DNA of 64,000 nt from Paenibacillus sp. Root444D2. Lineage in GTDB: Bacteria > Bacillota > Bacilli > Paenibacillales > NBRC-103111. Under the pieces are notes generated by a model. The model was not told the DNA's origin and did not search any database. It saw only the letters and a program-made list of their open reading frames with translations. The translations under genes and the position numbers were made by a program. The stretch lies in assembly GCF_001426375.1 (NCBI RefSeq), contig NZ_LMEO01000015.1:16324-80323 (forward strand), in the 5' to 3' direction. Shown piece after piece: positions 33,982-42,299 of this stretch (positions are counted from its first letter, which is position 1; every line of letters starts with the position of its first letter).

Positions 33982-34969
33982 GTCTCTCCACCTCCGCGGC
34001 AATATCCATATCACTCAGCAAGTGGCAGCTGGCAAAATGATCGGCCCCAACCTCATATCGAGCCGGTTCCCTTGTGCGGCATAAGTCCATAGCAACAGGG
34101 CATCTTGCAGCAAACCTGCACCCTGCAGGGGGTTGTTTCAAACTAGGAGGCGTGCCTGGAATTCCTTCCTTCTGACTATTGTCACCTACTTTAGGCAATG
34201 CGTTAATTAACATTTTGGTATACGGATGCTGGGGATTAGTAAAGATCTGCTCCGTCGGTCCAACTTCGATCATTTGCCCAGCATACATAATGCCCATTCG
34301 ATTCGTGATTTGATAATGGACACCCATATCATGGGATACGATGACCATAGAATTCCCCATTTTCTTTTGGACGCGGGACAGCATGGTCAAAATTCCTCTT
34401 TGGACGATAACGTCCAATGCGGTAGTCGGTTCGTCAGCCAGTACAATTTCCGGATGGAGAAACGTAGCCAGTGCAATCAATACACGCTGCCGCATCCCTC
34501 CGCTTAATTGATGGGGATAAGCGTTCAACACCTCAGGCGAAAGCTCCAATTCTTTCAAATAGCCCGCGATTTCGGCTTCTAGCTCTTTTTTGTTCTTTTT
34601 ATCATGGTATTTGCTGATTGCGTCGAAGAACTGGCTTTTGATTCTGGTCACAGGATTCATTACGTGCATCGCACCCTGCGGTACATAAGAAATGATCTTC
34701 CACCAACTTTTGTGGATTTCGCCGTTTTTATAAACCAGCGGATTGCCATTTTTATCTGTCGAGTGGATCTCCACTGAGCCTTCTGAAATTTCCAGGGGAT
34801 AGTTGATCAAATCGTACATAACTTTCAGCAATGTCGATTTGCCGCAGCCCGACTCACCCGCAATGCCAAAAATTTCGTTTTTTCGAACTTCAAAATTGAC
34901 ATGGTCCACGGCTTTTACGTATTCGGTCAGCATGTTGTATTGTGCGCTTACGTTTTTTAATCGCAGCAT
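33971..34969 (-). CDS. Oligopeptide/oligosaccharide ABC transporter ATP-binding protein (DppD/OppD-like)
   Basis: A 332-residue ATPase with Walker A GESGCGKST, signature LSGGMRQRVLIALATF and Walker B EIVLADEPTTALDV, plus the C-terminal CRFAARCPVAMDLC motif. It forms the heterodimeric motor with the DppF-like protein. ATG start behind GGGGGAA. In the gut and soil anaerobes where it has been tested, this transporter class carries oligosaccharides as well as peptides. Confidence 0.92.
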   Translation of the reverse strand: MLRLKNVSAQYNMLTEYVKAVDHVNFEVRKNEIFGIAGESGCGKSTLLKVMYDLINYPLEISEGSVEIHSTDKNGNPLVYKNGEIHKSWWKIISYVPQGAMHVMNPVTRIKSQFFDAISKYHDKKNKKELEAEIAGYLKELELSPEVLNAYPHQLSGGMRQRVLIALATFLHPEIVLADEPTTALDVIVQRGILTMLSRVQKKMGNSMVIVSHDMGVHYQITNRMGIMYAGQMIEVGPTEQIFTNPQHPYTKMLINALPKVGDNSQKEGIPGTPPSLKQPPAGCRFAARCPVAMDLCRTREPARYEVGADHFASCHLLSDMDIAAEVERHGA

Positions 34970-34970
34970 G

Positions 34971-35795
34971 TTATTTCCCCCTCCTTAACGCAGAATATTG
35001 CTGATATCCCGTCATAGTCAGGAACAGTGCAATGAAGATCAGAACAATTGCGATTACTGGCGAACCGATCCACCACCATCGTCCAGCTAACATAGCCTGA
35101 TGCTGGTTTGCCCAGTAGATCATCGTTCCCAGTGTAGCTTTTTCGTTGCTGGACATTCCGATTACGGCCAAACCGGATTCGGAGCCTATGGCAACCAGGA
35201 TCGTATTGACGAAGTTGGCAACAGACCATCCCGCAACATAGGGAAATATCTCTTTCATAATAATTTTCATTGTGCTTGCACCTGAAAACACAGCGGTATT
35301 GATAAACTCTCGCTCACTCAACGATAATGCCATGGAACGAAGCTGTCTTGCTGGCCACGGCCAGTTAAAAATAATTAAAACTAGAGCGATGTAAAATAAC
35401 GAGGCTCTTCCTTTCATCAAGCTCCCTAATAGAATCAGTATGGGCAAGGAGGGTATCACGATAAAAGAATCCGTAAGCAGCGTAATCAATCTGTCGAGAA
35501 ATCCACCTTTAAATCCTGCTAAGAGACCGAGCAGCGCACCAATCACCGTTGCGAAAAAGGCAACCATAATCCCAATAATAAAGGAGTTTTGTATAGACTT
35601 AGCCAATAACCAAAATGTATCTTGACCAAGATTGGTCGTACCGAAAAAATGTGCTGAACTCGGTTTTAAGTTTTTCGGATATGTTCCCCACTCGGTGGGG
35701 TTGCCAGAGTGAAAAAGGGGAAGGATGAATCCTAAAATCAGAAAGATCCCCAAAATGAACACCCCGGTTTTCAAACGAAAATTCCAATTTTTCAT
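34971..35795 (-). CDS. ABC transporter permease (DppC-like)
   Basis: A 274-residue membrane protein with an N-terminal helix and a five-helix BPD_transp_1 domain. Family motifs: HFFGTTNLGQDTFWLLAKS, GALLGLLAGFKGGFLD and the EAA-like loop region FSGASTMKIIMKEIFPYV. It pairs with the DppB-like permease. Its Shine-Dalgarno AGGAGG lies at the end of the repeat hairpin 35803-35838. Confidence 0.9.
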   Translation of the reverse strand: MKNWNFRLKTGVFILGIFLILGFILPLFHSGNPTEWGTYPKNLKPSSAHFFGTTNLGQDTFWLLAKSIQNSFIIGIMVAFFATVIGALLGLLAGFKGGFLDRLITLLTDSFIVIPSLPILILLGSLMKGRASLFYIALVLIIFNWPWPARQLRSMALSLSEREFINTAVFSGASTMKIIMKEIFPYVAGWSVANFVNTILVAIGSESGLAVIGMSSNEKATLGTMIYWANQHQAMLAGRWWWIGSPVIAIVLIFIALFLTMTGYQQYSALRRGK

Positions 35796-35802
35796 GCCAT
35801 TT

Positions 35803-35838
35803 CCTCCTGAGAGTTTTGCGGAGCAAAACTGGCTTCAC
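35803..35838 (-). repeat. Hairpin repeat ending in a ribosome binding site, copy 2
   Basis: Stem AGTTTTGC/GCAAAACT (35812-35819 with 35823-35830), then CTCAGGAGG on the minus strand just before the DppC-like start. Same design as 28106-28152 and 58566-58610. Confidence 0.5.
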
Positions 35839-35858
35839 CACAAAGCGCCATCCGCTTG

Positions 35859-36866
35859 CTACTTATAACGCACCCGGGGATCCAGGAACGGATACAAGAA
35901 ATCTATAATAAATGTCGCGCCTGCCACAGCAATAATCGAAATGGTAATTGTACCCATGATTAAATTATAATCTGATTGTAAAATGGCTCCAAAGATTAAA
36001 GTTCCTATGCCCGGATAGCCGAATAAGAATTCCGTTATCAATGCGCCATTAAAAATGCTCCCGAGTTGCAGCGCGAGCATTGTAACTTGAGGCAAAGCGG
36101 CATTCGGCAGCACATATTTGGTCATGATTTTTCTTTCTTTCAGCCCTTTCAAGCGGGCGAAATGCACGTAATCTTCTTCTGCAATGCCTGCAGACAACGT
36201 CTTCATACTAATGACCCACCAGCCGGTTCCGACTAAAACAATGGAAAGCGCCGGTAGTGCCGAGTTAACAAGCAGACTCTTTATATGCTCCCAGGAAAAA
36301 CCTTTTCCCATAAAATTCGCAGAAAGCGGAAAAATGGGAATGATGTACGCAAAAAGCATGATTAAAATTAATGCAAATATATAATATGGGATTGGATACA
36401 AGGCGATAGAAATGGCTTCGAGCACTTTGGAGTACGCTTTCTCTTTGCGGAATCCTGACAAGAGACCTATGGCATTTCCGATAAGCCAAGAAATGAGTGT
36501 GGAAATAAGCAGCAATCCCATCGTCCACGGCAAAGCACGGCCAATCAGCTCGGTTACCGGTGTCGGGTAATTAGCCAGGGACGGTCCGAAATCATGGGTA
36601 AAAACAACTCTTTTGATAAAACCGAAATATTGCTGCATGATCGACCCTTGCAAACCGAACGATTCGTTTAATGTTTTACGCATGGACTCAACTGCTGTCG
36701 GTTCCATAAAAGCCGATTTGGAAGTCATTCGACCGATCATTGCTTCCACGGGATCAGAAGGTAAAAATCTCGGCACAAAAAATACCGTTGTGATGCCAAT
36801 AAAAATGACGAGTACAAACGTTATTACTCTAGATAGTAAAAACTTATAAAATCCCACAGGAGTCAC
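35859..36866 (-). CDS. ABC transporter permease (DppB-like)
   Basis: A 335-residue membrane protein of usual DppB length, with six hydrophobic segments. Typical motifs are LPSDPVEAMIGRM near the N-terminus and FARLKGLKERKIMTKYVLPNA in the cytoplasmic loop. The start is GTG at 36866 or a second GTG three codons on; GAGGGG fits the later one better. It follows the binding protein across a hairpin-containing gap. Confidence 0.9.
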   Translation of the reverse strand: MTPVGFYKFLLSRVITFVLVIFIGITTVFFVPRFLPSDPVEAMIGRMTSKSAFMEPTAVESMRKTLNESFGLQGSIMQQYFGFIKRVVFTHDFGPSLANYPTPVTELIGRALPWTMGLLLISTLISWLIGNAIGLLSGFRKEKAYSKVLEAISIALYPIPYYIFALILIMLFAYIIPIFPLSANFMGKGFSWEHIKSLLVNSALPALSIVLVGTGWWVISMKTLSAGIAEEDYVHFARLKGLKERKIMTKYVLPNAALPQVTMLALQLGSIFNGALITEFLFGYPGIGTLIFGAILQSDYNLIMGTITISIIAVAGATFIIDFLYPFLDPRVRYK

Positions 36867-36904
36867 TTCCCCTCATTTAACATCTAGATCCAATGGTAAG
36901 GCTA

Positions 36905-36940
36905 AAATCGCACACCGAGCCAACCAGGCCCGGTATGCGA
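36905..36940 (-). terminator. Intercistronic hairpin between binding protein and DppB
   Basis: On the minus strand TCGCATACCGGGCC and GGCTCGGTGTGCGA form a long GC-rich stem followed by TTTTAGCC. Placed 21 bases after the binding-protein stop; probably a partial terminator or mRNA end that favours binding-protein output. Confidence 0.6.
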
Positions 36941-36961
36941 CCTATGTTGGAAAATAAGGCT

Positions 36962-38935
36962 TTACTTACCCGTAGGCTTGAAGTGAGGCGTGTAGTATTT
37001 AAACTGTGACCACCACCACCACGGGCCTTCAAATGCATTTTTAGATGTTTGGAAACCAGTCCAATAATACGTATCGACAGGAACGAACTTCGAGGTGCCG
37101 AACATAGGGATGAACGGCATACCCTTAACGAATTCCTTATTGATTTCGGTAATATGGCTAATAACCTTAGGGTCGCTGCTTTGCATACCGGCTAACTCGT
37201 CGATCAATGAGCTTACTTTGTCGTTGGCCCAGCGATTGCGGTTACCTGGCGCTTGTTTTCCGTTATCAACAATGTATTGTTTGTGCCATCCTTGGAAGTT
37301 AGCGGTGCTGTCAGGCAGCAATCCGCAAGCCGGCCAATAGGAACCAACCTCAAATGCGCCAGTAGATTCGCTATCCCAGAATGTAGCGCCATCCATTTGT
37401 TGTACATTTGCGTCAATGCCGTTCTTTTTCCAGCTGTCTGCTACCGCAAATGCAAGTCGCATGGATTGCACTTCGAAGTTGGCAGGTGCATTGATCGTCA
37501 CTTTCCATGGCGTGCCGTCAGGTTTCATCCATTTGTCGCCTTGCTTCTTGAATCCGGCTTTTTCAAGCAGTTTACCGGCTTCGTCAGGATCGTATTTATA
37601 CCAACCTACTCCAAAGGTGTTTACAGCTTCTTTCGTATCCGTCGGCAAACCTTTAATGCCTTGCTGCTTCAACATTTCCACCATGTCTGTCGCATAGCTT
37701 TCGTCAAATGGCTTATAACCGTCGCTCAGTTGAAAATCTTTAAGCCAACCCAACATAGGCTTGTGGTATTTCTCTTGCAGCACAGAGATCGGTGGCAGTT
37801 GAATCGGTGAAACTCTCAGCATCCCGCCGAAGGTAGCCAAGGATACGTTCTTGATATCCGTCATTAAAGCCATCGCCCAGCGTACATCCTCATTATTGTA
37901 CGGAGCTTTCGAGGCGTTAAAGGACATACCTCGTTCACAAGGGTCGTTCATATCTGCGTAAGGGAAGTTTTCATACCAGGCAAGAGCCGTTTTGTTCTTT
38001 TGACGGAGTACATCCCAGCTCTCAGGCGTAATATCCTGCAGAATGTCCATGTCATGTTGAATGGATGCGATGATCCGTTTTTCTTCCGGCCCGAAGAACT
38101 TGAACAGGATGTATTGCGCGCCTGGCTCGCCAACGATTTTACCGATATCGCTCTTTTGCCAGTCTTTACGTTTCTCATAGAGGAACCAGTTCCCCTGAGG
38201 ATCACGTGATTTCAACGTATACGGTCCGAGACCGACAGGATCCTTGAACTTAAATTTCGTCGGATCTTCTTTTTCCCAAATATGTTTAGGCATGACTCGG
38301 AAGGCAGTTCCCCAGATGACTACACCTAATTTTTGGGCTAATCTGGTTTCAGGGTTAACCGTTTCTACCTCGATCGTATATTTATCTAGAGCTTTCATAC
38401 TTTTCACGAGGCTCGCGTAATAACCGCTGTATCCGAGTTCTTTCGTTTTAATGATCATGTCTGATGTGTACACAACATCATCTGCCGTGAATTCCACACC
38501 ATCGGACCAAGCTAAGCCCTCTTGCAGCTTGAATTTGAATTTCGTATTGGTGTTGTCCAGTGGCTCCGGAAATGTCGCCGCCAAGTCGGGAATTTGTTCC
38601 CCTTTTTCCGTATTAATTTCCCATAAGCTTGAGAATATCAATTGATGGAACCCGGCATCCATCGGCACCGCACCTGGCACGTATGGATTTACCAGATCCG
38701 GGTCAGCGGTTTTACCGCTCAAAATGTCGACAATCAGTGTTTGATTTCTTGGCGTACCGACATCGGTCATTTTCCCGTCGCCCACAGTGCTTGAAGCAGT
38801 TGCAGCTGCACTTGCCATTGGTTTACCCGAGTCCGTGCTTGCAGGCTCTTGCGTATTAGTCGCTTCTTCACTGCATGCACTCATCAGCAGCATTAATGTT
38901 AAAACCAAGCTAATAAAACCTTGCTTTTTTCTCAC
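36962..38935 (-). CDS. SBP_bac_5-type substrate-binding lipoprotein (DppA-like)
   Basis: A 657-residue lipoprotein (lipobox LMSAC, Cys21), somewhat longer than peptide-binding members. SBP_bac_5 motifs are present: LAWSDGVEFTADDVVYTSDMI, GPYTLKSRDPQGNWFLYEKRKD, MSFNASKAPYNNEDVRWAMA and RLAFAVADSWKKNGIDANVQ. Together with its two-component system and flanking glycosidases, an oligosaccharide ligand seems more likely than a peptide; this is inference. GTG start behind AAAGGAGGAG. Confidence 0.88.
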   Translation of the reverse strand: MRKKQGFISLVLTLMLLMSACSEEATNTQEPASTDSGKPMASAAATASSTVGDGKMTDVGTPRNQTLIVDILSGKTADPDLVNPYVPGAVPMDAGFHQLIFSSLWEINTEKGEQIPDLAATFPEPLDNTNTKFKFKLQEGLAWSDGVEFTADDVVYTSDMIIKTKELGYSGYYASLVKSMKALDKYTIEVETVNPETRLAQKLGVVIWGTAFRVMPKHIWEKEDPTKFKFKDPVGLGPYTLKSRDPQGNWFLYEKRKDWQKSDIGKIVGEPGAQYILFKFFGPEEKRIIASIQHDMDILQDITPESWDVLRQKNKTALAWYENFPYADMNDPCERGMSFNASKAPYNNEDVRWAMALMTDIKNVSLATFGGMLRVSPIQLPPISVLQEKYHKPMLGWLKDFQLSDGYKPFDESYATDMVEMLKQQGIKGLPTDTKEAVNTFGVGWYKYDPDEAGKLLEKAGFKKQGDKWMKPDGTPWKVTINAPANFEVQSMRLAFAVADSWKKNGIDANVQQMDGATFWDSESTGAFEVGSYWPACGLLPDSTANFQGWHKQYIVDNGKQAPGNRNRWANDKVSSLIDELAGMQSSDPKVISHITEINKEFVKGMPFIPMFGTSKFVPVDTYYWTGFQTSKNAFEGPWWWWSQFKYYTPHFKPTGK

Positions 38936-38964
38936 TTCGACTCCTCCTTTGTACGATTTATTAG

Positions 38965-38970
38965 ATTGTA
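38965..38970 (-). promoter_or_regulatory. Candidate -10 box of the Dpp-type operon
   Basis: TACAAT on the minus strand, 29 bases before the binding-protein start, in an A/T-rich 96-base gap after the response-regulator stop. No convincing -35. Confidence 0.3.
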
Positions 38971-39031
38971 TCAGGTGTGCAAAATTAAAAATTTTAATAA
39001 TCTTTGATTTCTTTTAAAAGCATTAGCACTT

Positions 39032-40498
39032 TTATGAAACCGTTTTCTGAAAATCCTTGGGGCTCATATTTTCAACGTTTTTAAACACGGTGCTAAAATA
39101 AGCAGCATCTTGAAAACCTACCATTTCTGCCACTTGATACACTTTTAAATCCCTTTGTCTTAAAAATTGCTTTGCCATACGCACTCTCACTTGATTCAAA
39201 TATTCACTGAAAGTGATATTCATATATTTCTTGAATTGGGTGCTAAAATACCATGGATTCAGAAATACGGTGTCCGAAACCGTCTTCAAGCATAGATCTT
39301 CCATATAATGAGTTTCGATATATTTCTTCACAGCATGAATGTACTGAGGCGTAGGCCCTTCGACATGCAAATTCGTAACGATGTTCATGATCATATTTTT
39401 CAACCAATCCAATAACGCACGGCTTGTGGGCAACAGATTGATTCTTTCAATATAATCCGCAAATTCCCCGCAAATAGGTTGAAGTCCATGATCCATCAAT
39501 TGATGTTCCAAATACAGTACTTCTTTCACTGCCTCATTCTTCAGTAATTTCGAATCCCAGATAGAGTCTCTGTGAGACAGTTGACACCACTTCGTTTCCA
39601 GATAGTGACTTAATTTTTCGAAATCTCCATTCAGTAAATATTTCCCCAGTGTCTCGCTTGAAAAATAATGACTAAAATGCTGTGTTTTTTGCTGGTCCAC
39701 ATATTTCTGGTACATCTCCACATCTAAAACGATGGTCATTTCATTGAATTGTAGAAAGTCAATCATTTCCACACAAAAATCAAACGTTTGTTTCAAGCGC
39801 GCCGTGCCACGATGGCAGTCGGCAACGGCCCAATTCGTGGAATAACCTCTCTGTAACAAGCTTTGACGATAACCGTAAAATCGTTGCCTTGCTGCGGATA
39901 CATCTAAGGAATGTTGAAAAAGAATTACGTAATGATGATCAACCGCGATACATTCAACATATTCCTTCGGCATATTTCCTTTTTTTAATTCTTGTTTGAG
40001 ATGCTCCATAAATCCAGAATCTGTGAATCCTTGAACAGAAACGACGGCCATTTTTAGGTTATCGTAATCGGCATACTTTTCGAACCATTCTTGCTCGTCC
40101 GAAATAGCCGCTTTTTTATCACGCTGCACGATACCTTCTTCAAGCTTACGTAAAATGTCCAAAATACTCTGATAGTGACACGGCTTTAATAAATAATCAT
40201 ACGCCCCGTTCTTCATTGTCTGTCTGACGAACTCAAAATCGTCGTATCCGCTCAAAACAACCACTTCGGTTTGCGGGTATAACGTCCGAATCTGTTTCGT
40301 AAGTTCAATTCCGTCCATATCAGGCATTTTCACATCCGTAATCACGACATCGACGCAAATATCTTGTAGAATGAACAGTGCCTCCGCAGCGCTTTGAACC
40401 ATGCTTATTACTTCGTAATTCGGGCAATATTTGTTCAAAATATGTGAGATTCCTTGTAAAACGGTCTTCTCATCATCAACGAGCATCATTTTGAGCAT
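39032..40498 (-). CDS. YesN-like response regulator with AraC-type DNA-binding domain
   Basis: A 488-residue protein from the ATG at 40498 (AGAGGGG upstream). The receiver domain has DDEKTVLQG, Asp55 (VVITDVKMPD) and LLKPCHYQ. A long linker precedes the C-terminal AraC domain (LCLKTVSDTVFLNPWYFSTQF and VYQVAEMVGFQDAAYFSTVF). It should control the Dpp-type transporter immediately downstream. Unlike the two preceding systems, no separate sensor lipoprotein lies between regulator and transporter. Confidence 0.92.
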   Translation of the reverse strand: MLKMMLVDDEKTVLQGISHILNKYCPNYEVISMVQSAAEALFILQDICVDVVITDVKMPDMDGIELTKQIRTLYPQTEVVVLSGYDDFEFVRQTMKNGAYDYLLKPCHYQSILDILRKLEEGIVQRDKKAAISDEQEWFEKYADYDNLKMAVVSVQGFTDSGFMEHLKQELKKGNMPKEYVECIAVDHHYVILFQHSLDVSAARQRFYGYRQSLLQRGYSTNWAVADCHRGTARLKQTFDFCVEMIDFLQFNEMTIVLDVEMYQKYVDQQKTQHFSHYFSSETLGKYLLNGDFEKLSHYLETKWCQLSHRDSIWDSKLLKNEAVKEVLYLEHQLMDHGLQPICGEFADYIERINLLPTSRALLDWLKNMIMNIVTNLHVEGPTPQYIHAVKKYIETHYMEDLCLKTVSDTVFLNPWYFSTQFKKYMNITFSEYLNQVRVRMAKQFLRQRDLKVYQVAEMVGFQDAAYFSTVFKNVENMSPKDFQKTVS

Positions 40499-40533
40499 AT
40501 AAAGGTTCCCCTCTTTATATTTAATGATAGCGC

Positions 40534-42216
40534 TCACATTACTGTCGCCAGATTCATCTCTTTTTTTATGCCCAGTCTCACTTTAATTGTTGTTCCTTTT
40601 CCGACTACACTTACAATAGAAACTCCATACTCCTCTCCATACATATACTTCGCTCTTTGATGAACGAGTTGGATCCCCAACCCCGCTTCCTCGCTTACAG
40701 ACTCGCAAGTAGACAAGAGCATCTGAATTTTCTCCTCTGACATACCAATCCCATTGTCGGTCACCTCAAAATACAAACCATCCGCATCCATATAACCCCG
40801 AATATGAATAATTCCATCATGCTTCATATCCTGGAAGGCATATTTAATCGCATTTTCCACCAATGGTTGAATGACCAGCTTAGGAATTTTATAGTCCGCT
40901 ATCTCATGTTGAATCTCAAATTTATATTGCAATTTATCTTCATATCTCATTCTTTGGATCATCAAATAGTTCGCTAACTGTTCCATGTCTTCTGTCACTG
41001 TCACAAACTCATTTTTATGCGATATCGAGTACCTGAGAATATTGGAGAGGGCAACAATACTTCCTCCAATCTCCTCTTCTTCTTTCATAATGGCCTTCCA
41101 ATAAATCATATCTAACGAATTGTACAGGAAGTGGGGATTTAACTTGGAGAGTAAGCTCAATAATTCCGCTTTCCTATGATGCGTCTGCTGCTGGTAGATC
41201 GTTTCAATCAGATGATTAATACGTTCTACCATGTAATTGAAATGAAAGAAGATCGTTCTAAATTCATCATTGCTTTTATGATCCAGAACAACGTGTAAGT
41301 TGCCTTGCTGAACACTTTCCATTCCTCTCATGATCTTTCCTAAAGGCCGCAAAACGACCTGTGCCGTAGCGATCGCGAATGCCATAATAGCCGCTAGAAT
41401 ACAGATGACCATGAAAATAAAAATCCGATTGAATTGGTCGATTTGATGTAGAATTTCGGCTTGAGGCACAGCGCCAATGATCTTCCACCCCTTTTCCTCG
41501 AGCTCATATTCCACTTGGGAACTGAGCATATTGTCCAGAACGGACACCGGTTTTCCAATGAACTCCCGATTTTTCGCGTAAATGATCATATTATCTTTGG
41601 CAAGATAAGCCTTCCCTTCCTTTCCCAGATGCACTTGATCTAAAATCTGACTAAAAAGGAGTTCATTCAGACTAATTTTGAGTATGCCCAAACGATCTTT
41701 TTCTTGAATCAGACAAAGCGCGGAGAAGGAATACGGTTCCGACTGTAAATCCGTCCATACCATTTCATCTGAATTGTTTTTGAAACCCTCATTTAACAAC
41801 TTTTTAATCGTATCATCCGCTTCAAAAACAGCAGTCGAATAGTATAAATTAATCGGCTGTGAGCTGACTGGAAAGATGTAGATATTGTCTATCCATTCCA
41901 TATTGGTTGTTCTTAATATTTCATTACTGATTTTGTATTTGGCGATATTATAATTAATCGTATGATTTTTAAGATCCGATAAATAATTTTTCACAACTTG
42001 ATTATTTCTCATCCCCACTGCCAAATTAATAAACTGCTTCGTTTGAAGCTCCACCCGTTTTCCAACCTGATTAACGGTTTCTTGAAAATAGGTGTCCGAC
42101 TTTTTTAAAATAATGGCGCCCATCCAATGCTGAAATATCCCGATCTGCAACAGTAAGATAAGACTGGAAAAAAGTATAAAAAATAGGATGATCTTCGACT
42201 TGAGCGAAGTATGCAT
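40534..42216 (-). CDS. YesM-like sensor histidine kinase
   Basis: A 560-residue kinase from the ATG at 42216 (AAAGGAG six bases upstream). Membrane helix at about residues 8-30, extracellular sensor domain, second helix (about 262-287), HAMP domain, and the phosphoacceptor motif KLNPHFLYNSLD with His362. The ATPase domain shows VENAIKYAF and DNGIGMS. First gene of the kinase-regulator pair. Confidence 0.92.
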   Translation of the reverse strand: MHTSLKSKIILFFILFSSLILLLQIGIFQHWMGAIILKKSDTYFQETVNQVGKRVELQTKQFINLAVGMRNNQVVKNYLSDLKNHTINYNIAKYKISNEILRTTNMEWIDNIYIFPVSSQPINLYYSTAVFEADDTIKKLLNEGFKNNSDEMVWTDLQSEPYSFSALCLIQEKDRLGILKISLNELLFSQILDQVHLGKEGKAYLAKDNMIIYAKNREFIGKPVSVLDNMLSSQVEYELEEKGWKIIGAVPQAEILHQIDQFNRIFIFMVICILAAIMAFAIATAQVVLRPLGKIMRGMESVQQGNLHVVLDHKSNDEFRTIFFHFNYMVERINHLIETIYQQQTHHRKAELLSLLSKLNPHFLYNSLDMIYWKAIMKEEEEIGGSIVALSNILRYSISHKNEFVTVTEDMEQLANYLMIQRMRYEDKLQYKFEIQHEIADYKIPKLVIQPLVENAIKYAFQDMKHDGIIHIRGYMDADGLYFEVTDNGIGMSEEKIQMLLSTCESVSEEAGLGIQLVHQRAKYMYGEEYGVSIVSVVGKGTTIKVRLGIKKEMNLATVM

Positions 42217-42299
42217 GCCATTCTCCTTTGCAAAGAGGTTCATACTCAAATTGTAATCCCTTTTATCCCCCTTGGAAGTTTGTCTGAAAACACTCGCTG

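Noticed and set aside
37253..37810. A 185-codon open frame on the plus strand
   Set aside because: Antisense to the DppA-like gene; composition atypical of a protein.
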